From: Flavobacteriales bacterium 33_180_T64
Lineage (GTDB): Bacteria; Bacteroidota; Bacteroidia; Flavobacteriales; Flavobacteriaceae
Direction: 5' to 3'
NCBI GenBank assembly: GCA_002162685.1
Contig: MAAQ01000002.1
Span: 273,272-337,271, forward strand
Length of the DNA: 64,000 nucleotides
This document shows positions 1-8,773 of this stretch, piece by piece; the first letter of the stretch is position 1, and each line of letters begins with the position of its first letter. Under the pieces are notes generated by a model. The model had not been told where the DNA came from and searched no databases. It saw only the letters and a program-made list of their open reading frames with translations. Position numbers and translations under genes: made by a program.

Positions 1-153
1 TTAGTGTTTAGTTTCTTAGGATACGAAACTAAAGAAATTAAAATTCAAGAAAACACTGCATTTTTAAAAGTAATGATGACTTCTGATGTTGTTGAAATTC
101 TAGGCGCTTTAGAGTCTAATAAACCTTATAAATCAAAGCGTCCAAAAAATTAA
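1..153 (+). CDS. Carboxypeptidase-regulatory-like domain protein, C-terminal fragment
   Basis: The reading frame is open from the first base to a TAA at 151-153, giving the last 50 residues of a protein that begins outside the window. The piece contains FSFLGYETKEI, which resembles the end of the carboxypeptidase D regulatory-like beta-sandwich domain common at the N-terminus of Bacteroidota surface proteins ('I.FS..GYE...'). Here it sits near the C-terminus, followed by a basic tail (KSKRPKN). The next gene starts 18 bp downstream on the same strand, so the two may be co-transcribed. The assignment rests on a short motif and is tentative. Confidence 0.5.
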   Translation, partial: LVFSFLGYETKEIKIQENTAFLKVMMTSDVVEILGALESNKPYKSKRPKN

Positions 154-171
154 AGTCTTAGTCTTGTATAG

Positions 172-1185
172 ATGAAAACAATACGCTATATCCTACTCTT
201 CATAGTTGCATTCCAATCTAATGCACAAATATCAGATTTTAAACATATCGATTTCAAAAAAGCTGATAGTATTGCATTGGTTTGTAAAAATGAAGCACTT
301 ACAAATTTACCTAAACTAGCCTATAAACTAACATCAAATTTAGATACAGATGCTGAGCGTTTTAGAGCAATATACATGTGGATTTGCACCAACATAACAA
401 GCGATTACAATCTCTTTGAAAAAAACCAAAGAAAAAGAGAGAAATTTAGAAACGATAGTCTTAAACTCCAAACTTGGAATGATGGTTTTAAAAAAGATGT
501 TTTTCGCAAGCTCTTAAAAAATAAAAAAACGATTTGTACTGGCTATGCTTACATCCTTAAAGAGCTTTCTAATTTAGCCAATCTAAATTGTGAAATTATT
601 CATGGGTATGGTAGAACAAGTACAACAGATATAAATAAATTAAACAGCCCTAATCATTCATGGAATGCTATTAAACTAAACGGGAAATGGTATTTAAGTG
701 ATCCAACATGGGCAAGCGGATTAGAAAATCCCGCTTCTAAAACCTTAAAATATGAGTATATCAAAGGGTTCTTTTTTACTAACCCAAAACTATTTGCTAT
801 AAACCACTACCCTATAGACCAAAAATGGACGCTTTTAGACGACCAAGCACCTTCGTTTGAAGCATTTATGGAAGCACCTGTCATTTATGGTAAAGCCTAC
901 AGAAATCTAACGCTTCATTCGGCTCCAAAAAAAATGCACAATCGCATCAATAAATATGAAATCGTAACGTTTCAATATCAACTTCAGAAATCTGTAATTA
1001 CGGAGAGTATTAGGCTAGAAATTGATGATGGTTTTGATACTAGAAGTGTACAACCTGAGACAATATCCATACATAACCAATCATTAACTTTAGAACACCA
1101 ATTTAATCGTAGTGGGTTTTATGATGTACATCTGTTTATTGGAGATGATTTGGTATCCACCTATACATTTAAGGTAAAACGCTAA
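172..1185 (+). CDS. Secreted transglutaminase-like domain protein
   Basis: A 337-residue protein with an N-terminal signal peptide (about residues 1-19, ending in SNAQ). It carries a transglutaminase/protease-like fold of the kyphoscoliosis-peptidase type. The catalytic triad can be read: Cys122 in ICTGYAY, His162 in PNHSWNAI and Asp177 in LSDPTW. The C-terminal ~110 residues look like a beta-rich accessory domain. Proteins of this architecture are exported in Bacteroidota and are thought to act as cysteine peptidases or protein cross-linkers; the substrate is unknown. It lies just after the partial gene at the window start and converges with the pseudouridine synthase-like gene only 15 bp away. 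Confidence 0.8.
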   Translation: MKTIRYILLFIVAFQSNAQISDFKHIDFKKADSIALVCKNEALTNLPKLAYKLTSNLDTDAERFRAIYMWICTNITSDYNLFEKNQRKREKFRNDSLKLQTWNDGFKKDVFRKLLKNKKTICTGYAYILKELSNLANLNCEIIHGYGRTSTTDINKLNSPNHSWNAIKLNGKWYLSDPTWASGLENPASKTLKYEYIKGFFFTNPKLFAINHYPIDQKWTLLDDQAPSFEAFMEAPVIYGKAYRNLTLHSAPKKMHNRINKYEIVTFQYQLQKSVITESIRLEIDDGFDTRSVQPETISIHNQSLTLEHQFNRSGFYDVHLFIGDDLVSTYTFKVKR

Positions 1186-1200
1186 ATATAGTTAAAACAC

Positions 1201-2061
1201 TTACAGCATTTGTAAAGTACTTACTTCTTGCTGTGTTAAATGTTTCCAGTGACCACGTGGCAAATCTTTTTTAGTAAGATGACCAATAGCAACACAGTCT
1301 ACACGAATGATATCATATTTTAAATAGCCAAAAATGGTATGCAAAATTGTATTTCCTGTATTTTTAATTTTTAAACCAATTTTAGTTTTTGGCTCACCAT
1401 CTATATAACTAACATCTTCAACAGCTATTAATTTACCATCAATTTTGAGTCCGTCTTGTATCTTTTTAAAGTCTTCAAACTTTAAATTTTTGTCTAGCTC
1501 AATTTCAAACAAACGAGATACCCCATTTTTAGAATTGGTGAATTTTTTAACTACGATATCATCATTAGTAAACAGTAATAATCCTGTAGAATTCCTACCT
1601 AAACGACCAATAGGTTTAATACGAGCATTTGTAGCATTTGCAACCAAATCCATAACAGTACGACCTTTATTATCACTAGTAGTTGTAGCAAACCCTTTAG
1701 GTTTATTTAATAAAACGTATGTTTTCTTTTCTGGGTTAATTCTAGCACCATCAAAACGAACTTCATCATCTAACTTTACTTTGTAGCCCATTTCTGCCAC
1801 CACTTTCCCATTTACAGTAACACTCCCAACAGAGATATGCATATCTGCATCTCTACGCGAGCAAACCCCAGAATTAGCAATGTATTTATTTAAACGGATT
1901 TCATCTAGATTTGATGGTTTTGAAGATACCAGTACTTTCTTTTTTACAGGTGTATTCTCACGAGATATTTTTTTACCTTTAGCATTATCTCTCCCTTTAT
2001 CTGATCTTTTATTTGTAGGCTTATTATTTCCTTTACCGTTTCTTCCTTGCTGTCTACCCAT
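1201..2061 (-). CDS. Degenerate RsuA/RluB-type pseudouridine synthase paralogue
   Basis: A 286-residue protein with a basic, low-complexity N-terminal extension (~45 residues), an S4 RNA-binding domain (about 54-105, IRLNKYIANSGVCSRR) and an RsuA/RluB/RluE-type pseudouridine synthase domain (about 110-280). Family members have the catalytic aspartate in GRLDxxTxGLL. Here the codon is GGT and the motif reads GRLGRNSTGLLLFTND, so residue 155 is Gly. The second signature, normally a G-R/K-x-x-x-V-R-R-M/I-F stretch, reads GNTILHTIFG and lacks the arginines. The LPRGHW motif near the end is kept. The protein probably binds rRNA but should not isomerise uridine. A -7 box lies 50 bp upstream of the ATG. 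Confidence 0.8.
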   Translation of the reverse strand: MGRQQGRNGKGNNKPTNKRSDKGRDNAKGKKISRENTPVKKKVLVSSKPSNLDEIRLNKYIANSGVCSRRDADMHISVGSVTVNGKVVAEMGYKVKLDDEVRFDGARINPEKKTYVLLNKPKGFATTTSDNKGRTVMDLVANATNARIKPIGRLGRNSTGLLLFTNDDIVVKKFTNSKNGVSRLFEIELDKNLKFEDFKKIQDGLKIDGKLIAVEDVSYIDGEPKTKIGLKIKNTGNTILHTIFGYLKYDIIRVDCVAIGHLTKKDLPRGHWKHLTQQEVSTLQML

Positions 2062-2110
2062 GATGACTAAATTTTGTACATCTATACTTAAGTTTCGATG
2101 TATGAAGCTG

Positions 2111-2118
2111 CAAAGGTA
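2111..2118 (-). promoter_or_regulatory. Candidate -7 promoter box for the pseudouridine synthase-like gene
   Basis: On the minus strand the sequence reads TACCTTTG, an exact fit to the Bacteroidota -7 consensus TAnnTTTG, about 50 bp upstream of the ATG at 2061. No convincing -33 TTTG box is visible at the usual spacing. Confidence 0.45.
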
Positions 2119-2133
2119 GTATATTAGTTAGAA

Positions 2134-3084
2134 CTAATCTATAAATTTAGTAGTAGATTGGCGTTCACGATTTATAGATAATTGTGTCACATCTGGTCTA
2201 GAATAATGACCAGCAGGATCAAAATTTTGACGTTCTTCTAACACACGATTAAAATCAAGCGTTTGATAAATCAATCCTTCTTTATACAATACAGGTTCTA
2301 GTATCCATTCTCCATCTGGGCCAGCAATACAGCTTCCTCCATTTGCTAAAATCTTAGGTGCTTTTTCTAAAATAAGATTTAGGTTTGGAGTGTCTTTTGG
2401 AAAATCTTCAATAGACATTAAACTCGATACTGAGATTACATAAGATCGTGATTCTCTTGCTATAAATCTTGTAATATCTTTTGTATTATGATCACTTCCT
2501 GGCCATACAGCAACATGTAAATTTTCTCCTAATCCGTAAAGTGCTGCTCTAGGTAAGGGCATCCAATTTTCCCAGCAATTAAGTCCGCCAACTGTGAAGT
2601 CTTTAAGTAGATGAACTTGCAACCCGTTACCATCTCCTGGTGCCCATGTCAAACGTTCATCGTATGTAGGTTGCAATTTTCGATGTACAGATTGAATCTC
2701 TCCTTTATTATCAATATATACTAAAGAGGCATAAACACTATGCCCACCACGATCTAAAGGACGTTCGATAATTCCTAAATAAACGGCTATTTCATGTTGC
2801 TTTGCTAATTTGCAAATGGTATTTAAATCTCCTTTTTCTATAGTAATTGAGTTTCGCACATAATGAGCATGCAGTTCTTTATTGACTTGTGTATCCCACT
2901 CTGCCCCTCCAGTTAAAGCTAACCAAAATGGGTAGCCAGGGATTAGTCCTTCTCCAAAAACAATGAGTTCTGCGTTTTCTTTAGAAGCTTCAATAATAGT
3001 CTTTTCAACCTTCTTTAATGTTTCCTTTTTATTCAACCATATTGGGGATATTTGAGCTAATGCCACTTTTAATATATGATTCAT
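2134..3084 (-). CDS. Nitrilase (carbon-nitrogen hydrolase superfamily)
   Basis: A 316-residue cytosolic enzyme of the nitrilase branch. The Glu-Lys-Cys triad can be read as Glu45 in VFGEGLIPGYP, Lys136 in HRKLQPTYDERLTW and Cys170 in LNCWENWMPL. The CWENxMPL signature is typical of true nitrilases, which hydrolyse nitriles to carboxylic acids, rather than of the amidases of the superfamily. The start codon directly abuts the stop of the upstream prenyltransferase gene, so it is probably the last gene of the mevalonate operon. The natural substrate cannot be predicted from sequence. Confidence 0.85.
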   Translation of the reverse strand: MNHILKVALAQISPIWLNKKETLKKVEKTIIEASKENAELIVFGEGLIPGYPFWLALTGGAEWDTQVNKELHAHYVRNSITIEKGDLNTICKLAKQHEIAVYLGIIERPLDRGGHSVYASLVYIDNKGEIQSVHRKLQPTYDERLTWAPGDGNGLQVHLLKDFTVGGLNCWENWMPLPRAALYGLGENLHVAVWPGSDHNTKDITRFIARESRSYVISVSSLMSIEDFPKDTPNLNLILEKAPKILANGGSCIAGPDGEWILEPVLYKEGLIYQTLDFNRVLEERQNFDPAGHYSRPDVTQLSINRERQSTTKFID

Positions 3085-3987
3085 CTAAATATGATTTAAA
3101 ACTACATTTACATTAATTAAAACAATACAAAACACACCTGCTACAATGATAAACTTTAAAATATTATGTAATATCAAATAGTGGGTTTTAGTATTAGATT
3201 TCCATAGTAATAGTAGAAAAAGAAGTAATAAAATTACAGAAAGGAAAAAAAATAAATACATATGACCAACATCAAAATGAGCAAGCAATAAATACACAGG
3301 AATACTTGTTAATATAATTAAAACCGTAAGCATTATTTTTGATGCTTTCTCACCATAAACGATTGGTATCGTTTTATAATTTAATAGCAAATCGCCTTTC
3401 ATATTTTCCAAATCTTTTGTGAGTTCACGCATTGAAATAATCAAGAACAAGAAAATAGCATGTACAAAAATGACCGATTCAAAATTTCGATAGTATAAGA
3501 AGATAGCAAAAAATGGTATAATTGCTAATATTGTAGAGGTGAGGTTTCCTATAAACGGAAGCTTCTTTAATTTATGTGAGTAAAACCATATTCCGAAGAT
3601 ATAAAACGAGAAAAATAACACGGCATTAAATGACACGTAGCTCGCCATTATTACAGCCGAAAAATTAAGCACAAAATAAAAGGAAAGCTTTGTGTTTTGA
3701 CTTATCAAACGGTCTAATTTTGATTTCTGCGGACGATTAATTAGATCTTTTTCAGAATCATAAAAATTATTAATAATATAACCTGCTGCTATCGTTGCTG
3801 CAGATGCTAAAACCAATACTAATAAATTAAGATCAAAGAGAACTTCTTTTAAAGGTTTGTTATGCGCTAATATGAAAACAGAAGTTAAGTATTGAGCAAT
3901 AACGACAATAAGAATATTATAACCACGAACCACGGAAAACATACTAAAAAATTTCAGTATAATGTGTTTTTGTTTGCGGGAAAACAT
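3085..3987 (-). CDS. UbiA-family prenyltransferase
   Basis: A 300-residue integral membrane protein with about eight hydrophobic segments. The first aspartate-rich motif of UbiA prenyltransferases appears as INNFYDSEKDLINRP (usual form NDxxDxxxD, so the first Asp is Asn here). The second appears as RELTKDLENMKGD. These bind Mg2+ and the diphosphate of a prenyl donor. Similar flavobacterial proteins are often named geranylgeranylglycerol-phosphate geranylgeranyltransferase, but the acceptor cannot be established here. It lies 10 bp downstream of the mevalonate kinase gene and abuts the nitrilase gene, which places it in an isoprenoid operon. Confidence 0.8.
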   Translation of the reverse strand: MFSRKQKHIILKFFSMFSVVRGYNILIVVIAQYLTSVFILAHNKPLKEVLFDLNLLVLVLASAATIAAGYIINNFYDSEKDLINRPQKSKLDRLISQNTKLSFYFVLNFSAVIMASYVSFNAVLFFSFYIFGIWFYSHKLKKLPFIGNLTSTILAIIPFFAIFLYYRNFESVIFVHAIFLFLIISMRELTKDLENMKGDLLLNYKTIPIVYGEKASKIMLTVLIILTSIPVYLLLAHFDVGHMYLFFFLSVILLLLFLLLLWKSNTKTHYLILHNILKFIIVAGVFCIVLINVNVVLNHI

Positions 3988-3997
3988 AAATGGAATT

Positions 3998-4927
3998 TTA
4001 GAAGTTGTATACCACTTCTAATTTATAATCTTTAAGTGATTGTTTAGCAGTATCGATATCTTCAGTAAACCCAAGAATATAACCTCCACCACCAGAACCA
4101 CATAATTTTAAATAATACTCATTAGTTTCGATTCCTTTTTTCCAAAGTTCATGAAACTGTTTTGGAATCATAGGTTTAAAGTGATTCAATACAACTTTAG
4201 ATAATTGTTTTGTGTTTTTAAAAAGCGATTTCACATCTCCTTTTAAGAAATCATCTACACAGGCATCAGTATGTTTTATAAACTGATCTTTAAGCATACT
4301 TCTGAAGCCTTCTTGCTTCATGTTTTCCATAAAAATACGAACCATTGGAGCTGTTTCTCCAATAATACCAGAATCTAATAAAAAGACAGCACCTTTACCA
4401 TCGGTTTGTTGTGCAGGAATCCCTGTAGCTTCAATATGATCTTTCGAATTGATTAAAATTGGAATGCTTAAATAGCTATTTAATGGATCTAATCCAGAAG
4501 ATTTCCCATGAAAAAATGACTCCATTTCAGAAAAAACAACTTTTAATTTTAATAATTTATCTCTCGTTAGGTTTTCTAAAACTGTAATTTTATTGTGAGC
4601 ATACTTATCATAAATCGCTGCCACTAAAGCACCACTACTCCCAACACCATACCCTTGAGGAATAGACGAATCAAAATACATTCCTGTTTCTACATCGTTA
4701 GTTAAAGTATCGATATCAAACGTCACTAAATTTGCATCAATATCTTTTAAATACGACACAAATCGTCTCAAACTCTCATTAGATTTTATAGCCTCTTGAG
4801 ATGGATTTTCATCCATTTTAAGCGCACCATTATAAAAATTATAGGGGATAGATAAACCTTTAGAATCTTTAATGATTCCATACTCTCCAAAGAGTAGAAT
4901 TTTTGAATAAAAAAGAGGTCCTTTCAT
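3998..4927 (-). CDS. mvk: Mevalonate kinase-like GHMP kinase
   Basis: A 309-residue GHMP-superfamily kinase. N-terminal motif KILLFGEYGIIKDSKGLSIP matches the mevalonate kinase start (LFGEY/H-V-V). The ATP-binding GHMP motif is GVGSSGALVAA and the C-terminal glycine-rich motif is CGSGGGGYILGF. It would phosphorylate mevalonate to 5-phosphomevalonate in the cytosol. It follows the diphosphomevalonate decarboxylase gene by 34 bp on the same strand, which supports a mevalonate-pathway role over other GHMP substrates. The phosphomevalonate kinase step is not encoded nearby. Confidence 0.8.
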   Translation of the reverse strand: MKGPLFYSKILLFGEYGIIKDSKGLSIPYNFYNGALKMDENPSQEAIKSNESLRRFVSYLKDIDANLVTFDIDTLTNDVETGMYFDSSIPQGYGVGSSGALVAAIYDKYAHNKITVLENLTRDKLLKLKVVFSEMESFFHGKSSGLDPLNSYLSIPILINSKDHIEATGIPAQQTDGKGAVFLLDSGIIGETAPMVRIFMENMKQEGFRSMLKDQFIKHTDACVDDFLKGDVKSLFKNTKQLSKVVLNHFKPMIPKQFHELWKKGIETNEYYLKLCGSGGGGYILGFTEDIDTAKQSLKDYKLEVVYNF

Positions 4928-4961
4928 GTATTAGAGCAATTTCCTTTAACAAATATACGTA

Positions 4962-6053
4962 TTATAATTGTATTTGATTTGCACCAAAACCAATTTGGTC
5001 GCAAATATAATGTCCGTTTTGACAGTACACAACTAATTCATTTTTAATAAATTCAAGCACGCTTTCTTTTTCGCTTTCAGGATACAACACATGTACGTTT
5101 GCTCCTGCATCTAATGTAAAACAGATTTTCGAACGGGTTCTATTTCTATAAGCCCAAATTTTGTTAATAATTTCAAGCGTATTGGGTTTCATTAAAATAA
5201 AATAAGGCATGCTTGTCATCATCATCGAATGCAATGTCAATGCTTCACTTTCAACAAGTTTCACAAACGTATCCAAATCACCAGTTTTAAAAATTGTAAT
5301 AAATTTTGAGAGGTTCGCATGCGCTTGTTCAAAACGCCTTTGTGCAAACGGATGATTATGCATTAAATCATGCCCAATTGTGCTGCTCACTTGTTTTTCA
5401 CCTTTATCAACTAATAAAATCGTGTCTTGGTAGTTTTTAAAGTTTTGGTGAACTTCAAAAGGATATTTTATTCCAAACAAATCTGAACTTCCATCAATTT
5501 CAGTATGCGTTCCCCAAACAATTAAATCGCCCTCTATACTTCGGCATGCACTTCCAGATCCTAATCGAGCTAAAAAGGATGCTTTTTGATTGAAAAATTC
5601 ATCTGAAATAACCTCAGAAAGCTCTTTTTCAACACTCATTAAGCATAATGCTAATGCACTCATACCTGAAGCTGATGATGCAATTCCTGAGCTATGAGGA
5701 AATGTATTAGACGTTTCAATTTTAAAATGATAATATCTTAAAAAAGGAAGGTAGGCTTCAATGCGCTTGAAAAACGTTTCTATTTTGGGTTTGAAATCGT
5801 CTTTTTCTTCTCCATCTAAAAACACTTCAAATGAAAAACTATTTAAATTTTCTTTTTTAGAAAAACTAAGCTTCGTTGTCGTTTTGCAATTATTTAAAGT
5901 AAAACTCACAGATGGATTTTCTGGAATCTGATGTGCCTTTTTTCCCCAATATTTTACTAAAGCAATATTACTTGGAGCAGACCAAGTATAACTACCACTT
6001 TCAATAGTTTTTGAATATATTTTAGGAATGAAATCTTTTTCGGTCATTTGCAT
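4962..6053 (-). CDS. mvaD: Diphosphomevalonate decarboxylase
   Basis: A 363-residue enzyme of the GHMP superfamily. The N-terminal WSAPSNIALVKYWGKK motif is the diagnostic mevalonate-diphosphate decarboxylase signature, followed by PENPSVSFTLNN and the phosphate-binding SSGIASSASGMSALA. It catalyses ATP-dependent decarboxylation of 5-diphosphomevalonate to isopentenyl diphosphate. It is the first gene of a four-gene minus-strand run (decarboxylase, kinase, UbiA prenyltransferase, nitrilase). An exact -7 box lies about 58 bp upstream. Length and motifs are normal for the family. Confidence 0.9.
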   Translation of the reverse strand: MQMTEKDFIPKIYSKTIESGSYTWSAPSNIALVKYWGKKAHQIPENPSVSFTLNNCKTTTKLSFSKKENLNSFSFEVFLDGEEKDDFKPKIETFFKRIEAYLPFLRYYHFKIETSNTFPHSSGIASSASGMSALALCLMSVEKELSEVISDEFFNQKASFLARLGSGSACRSIEGDLIVWGTHTEIDGSSDLFGIKYPFEVHQNFKNYQDTILLVDKGEKQVSSTIGHDLMHNHPFAQRRFEQAHANLSKFITIFKTGDLDTFVKLVESEALTLHSMMMTSMPYFILMKPNTLEIINKIWAYRNRTRSKICFTLDAGANVHVLYPESEKESVLEFIKNELVVYCQNGHYICDQIGFGANQIQL

Positions 6054-6110
6054 ATACTTCTTCCACCAAACTGTGTAAAACAGTTCTAGTTATCTGTTAT
6101 TCTTTTTTTG

Positions 6111-6118
6111 CAAAAGTA
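6111..6118 (-). promoter_or_regulatory. Candidate -7 promoter box for the mevalonate operon
   Basis: The minus strand reads TACTTTTG, an exact match to TAnnTTTG, about 58 bp upstream of the decarboxylase ATG. It lies between that gene and the DUF1697 gene, which suggests that the mevalonate operon has its own promoter. No clear -33 element was found. Confidence 0.45.
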
Positions 6119-6125
6119 AGAATAT

Positions 6126-6674
6126 CTAATGGTCTTTATTACCTTCATTAGACATTGCGATTAGCTTCACTATAGTTCTATAATTTCTTGAAGTCGCTTT
6201 TACATTCAATTTTTTCTCAAAGGTATTCATATTAAATTTCGTTCGTCCATAACCTGTTGATGAATAAAAGTAAATACAACTGTGAATAATTTGAAATTCT
6301 TCATTTTCATATGATAGTCCTAATACAGACTCAACCAATTTAGAATCTGGAATTTGATCTAATAATATAAAATAACTATTCGCTTTCTTTTCTTCGGAAA
6401 ATGGGCAGGCATCAAAAATATTCAACAATTCATTTTGCGTTTTAGCAATTACAGGAACTCCAAACCCAAAACGATCTAAAATTGCTATTTGTATACGCTT
6501 TTCTATATTTTGAATACTCGATTCAGAGGATTGAAGTACAATGTTTCCACTCTGAATATAAGTTCTCACATCATTAAATCCAACTTTGGAGAGTAATTCA
6601 CGTAAATCTGCCATAGGCACTTTTTTGTGCCCACCAACATTTATTCCTCTTAAAAGTATACTATATGTTTTCAT
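6126..6674 (-). CDS. DUF1697 domain protein
   Basis: A 182-residue soluble protein that matches DUF1697 throughout. The N-terminal pattern YSILLRGINVGGHKKVPMA and the following VRTYIQSGNIVL are the family hallmarks. The biochemical role of the family is unknown. Its ATG overlaps the stop of the upstream flavoprotein gene by 4 bp (ATGA), so the two are translationally coupled. Confidence 0.85.
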   Translation of the reverse strand: MKTYSILLRGINVGGHKKVPMADLRELLSKVGFNDVRTYIQSGNIVLQSSESSIQNIEKRIQIAILDRFGFGVPVIAKTQNELLNIFDACPFSEEKKANSYFILLDQIPDSKLVESVLGLSYENEEFQIIHSCIYFYSSTGYGRTKFNMNTFEKKLNVKATSRNYRTIVKLIAMSNEGNKDH

Positions 6675-7885
6675 GATTTTGACATTGCTTTAGCAGCAAT
6701 ATAAGCTCCAGACCAAGCATTCTGAAAATTAAATCCTCCAGTTATGGCATCTATATTTAAAATCTCTCCAGCAAAATAAAGATTTTTATGGCATTTACTT
6801 TCAAAGGTTTTAAAATTTACTTCTTTTAAATTAATTCCTCCAGCAGTAACAAACTCTTCTTTAAACGTACTTTTTCCTGTCACATCAAAAACAGCTTTGG
6901 TAAGCTGTAATGCTAAATGTTCTATTTGAGATTTATTAAGATCTGCCCAGCGTGTTTCATCGGTCATTTGAGATGCTAAAACCAATTTTTGCCATAAACG
7001 TTTTGGAAGTTCAAATTGTGTCGATTTTAGCACTGTTTTTTTAGCTAATTCTTGTTTTAACTCTTTTAAAGTTTCTAAACAGTCGTCATATGATTGCTTT
7101 ATAAAATTAACTTCTATTTGAAATTTATAATCTTTTTTAGCTAATTCTATAGCACCAAAAGCAGAGAGTTTTAAAATCGCTGGCGCACTCATTCCAACAT
7201 GTGTAATTAGTAAAGGCCCTTCACTCCATAAGTTAGAACCTACAACTTTAACCTCAACATCTAATGCAACAACACCTGGAATACTTTTAATACGTTCATC
7301 TTTAATATCAAAAGTAAACAATGATGGTACAGGTTGAGAAATCGTATGGCCTAAGAGCTCTAAAAGTTTCCATATTTTAGGGTTACTTCCAGTTGCTACC
7401 ATCACTTTTTCTGTTGAAAAATCACCTTGAGAGGTTTCTAAAACCCAATTTTCATTTGAATGACTAATAGATTTCAAAGCATGATTATAAAGTATATCAA
7501 CCTTATGTTTTTGAGCTTCGTTTAAAAAGCAATCAATAATAGTTTGAGACGAATTAGACACTGGAAACATTCTACCATCATCTTCTATTTTTAGTGCTAT
7601 ACCTCTATTTTCAAACCACTCGATAGTATCACCTGTCATAAATTGATGAAAAGGCCCTAACAATTCTTTCTCACCTCTTGGATAGTTGCGTACTAATTCT
7701 GATGGTATAAATTCGGCATGTGTAACATTACAACGTCCTCCGCCAGAAACTTTCACTTTTTGAAGTCCATTTTTACCTTTTTCGAGAATGGCAACGTTTA
7801 AGTTTGGGTTTTGTTCAGCAATATTAATAGCTGCAAAAAAACCTGCAGCACCACCTCCAACTACAATCACATTATAATGCTTCAT
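6671..7885 (-). CDS. HI0933/YhiN-family FAD-dependent oxidoreductase
   Basis: A 404-residue flavoprotein of the HI0933 (YhiN, 'BaiN-like') family. The N-terminal dinucleotide-binding motif is VVGGGAAGFFAAI (about residues 7-19), followed by the family motif VSGGGRCNVTH. The C-terminal FAD-contact region is TGGFNFQNAWSGAYIAAKAM. Members are cytosolic flavin reductases or dehydrogenases of poorly known substrate. It overlaps the DUF1697 gene downstream by 4 bp. The upstream gap to the divergent lipoprotein gene is about 50 bp, so the promoters of both face each other there. Confidence 0.88.
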   Translation of the reverse strand: MKHYNVIVVGGGAAGFFAAINIAEQNPNLNVAILEKGKNGLQKVKVSGGGRCNVTHAEFIPSELVRNYPRGEKELLGPFHQFMTGDTIEWFENRGIALKIEDDGRMFPVSNSSQTIIDCFLNEAQKHKVDILYNHALKSISHSNENWVLETSQGDFSTEKVMVATGSNPKIWKLLELLGHTISQPVPSLFTFDIKDERIKSIPGVVALDVEVKVVGSNLWSEGPLLITHVGMSAPAILKLSAFGAIELAKKDYKFQIEVNFIKQSYDDCLETLKELKQELAKKTVLKSTQFELPKRLWQKLVLASQMTDETRWADLNKSQIEHLALQLTKAVFDVTGKSTFKEEFVTAGGINLKEVNFKTFESKCHKNLYFAGEILNIDAITGGFNFQNAWSGAYIAAKAMSKS

Positions 7886-7934
7886 AAGTCTTAAAAACTG
7901 CGTAAATTTAGCATTATAAATTATGACTACCTAA

Positions 7935-8735
7935 ATGAATAAACTTCTTGTCTTCATCGTTCTACTAATAACGTCTTGTGATACAGGTAAATTAACTGTA
8001 ATTGCTGATTTACCTACAAGTTTAAAAGAAATTTCAGCGATTGAAAAAACGATGAACTCTGATATATTGTGGGTCATTGAAGATGCTGGAAACAAGAATA
8101 ATTTATACGGATTAAACGTCAAAGGAGAGATTATCAAAGACCTAAATATTGACAACATTCAAAATATAGACTGGGAAGATTTAACATCTGACGTTCATGG
8201 AAACATCTATATTGGTGATTTTGGTAACAACTCAAAAAAGCGAACAAGCTTTGCCATTTATAAAGTTTCAAATCCAGAATATTCAGATAAGACTATAAAT
8301 GCAGAAGTGATTAGCTTTAGACTTCCAAAAGGTATAAAACCTAAAGATTTTGAGTCCTTTTTTTTATATGGTGATGCTTTCTATATTTTTAGTAAAAATC
8401 ATAAAAAATGTAAACTTTTCAAAGTTCCAAATAGAATAGGAGACCATGTTGCTAAGTTCATTTCAGAAGTTAAACTTAAAGGAAAAAACACCAAAGTCAC
8501 TTCAGCAGATATTAGTGATGATGGTAAAACTGTTGTTCTACTCAATCATAACAAACTATGGAAAATAACCAATTATAAGACTGATAATTTTTTCGAAGGA
8601 ATCATTGAAACCATCAAATTTGATCATGACACTCAAAAAGAAGGCCTCAGTTTTATAAGTCCAAATACGGTTTTAATAACTGATGAAAAAAATAAAAACG
8701 AAGGCGGAAACATATATCGTTTCAGCTTAAAATAA
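7935..8735 (+). CDS. Lipoprotein with predicted beta-propeller repeats
   Basis: A 266-residue protein with a lipoprotein signal (LLVFIVLLITSC, lipidated Cys15). The body repeats short beta-strand motifs: WVIEDAGNKNNLYGLN, NIYIGDFGNNSKKRTSFAIYKV and a late KEGLSFISPNTVLITDE. These resemble propeller blades of secreted proteins in Bacteroidota with an SdiA-regulated or esterase-like propeller fold. No catalytic residues can be assigned. It is a single plus-strand gene between two minus-strand groups and converges on the large metallophosphoesterase gene. Function unknown. Confidence 0.65.
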   Translation: MNKLLVFIVLLITSCDTGKLTVIADLPTSLKEISAIEKTMNSDILWVIEDAGNKNNLYGLNVKGEIIKDLNIDNIQNIDWEDLTSDVHGNIYIGDFGNNSKKRTSFAIYKVSNPEYSDKTINAEVISFRLPKGIKPKDFESFFLYGDAFYIFSKNHKKCKLFKVPNRIGDHVAKFISEVKLKGKNTKVTSADISDDGKTVVLLNHNKLWKITNYKTDNFFEGIIETIKFDHDTQKEGLSFISPNTVLITDEKNKNEGGNIYRFSLK

Positions 8736-8773
8736 AAAGGCGACAGCTACAATTCACAAACAAGAACAAGGAA

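Noticed and set aside
1445..2119. Open frames on the plus strand opposite the pseudouridine synthase-like gene
   Set aside because: They are antisense to a clearly conserved coding sequence, lack recognisable domains and have low-complexity translations.
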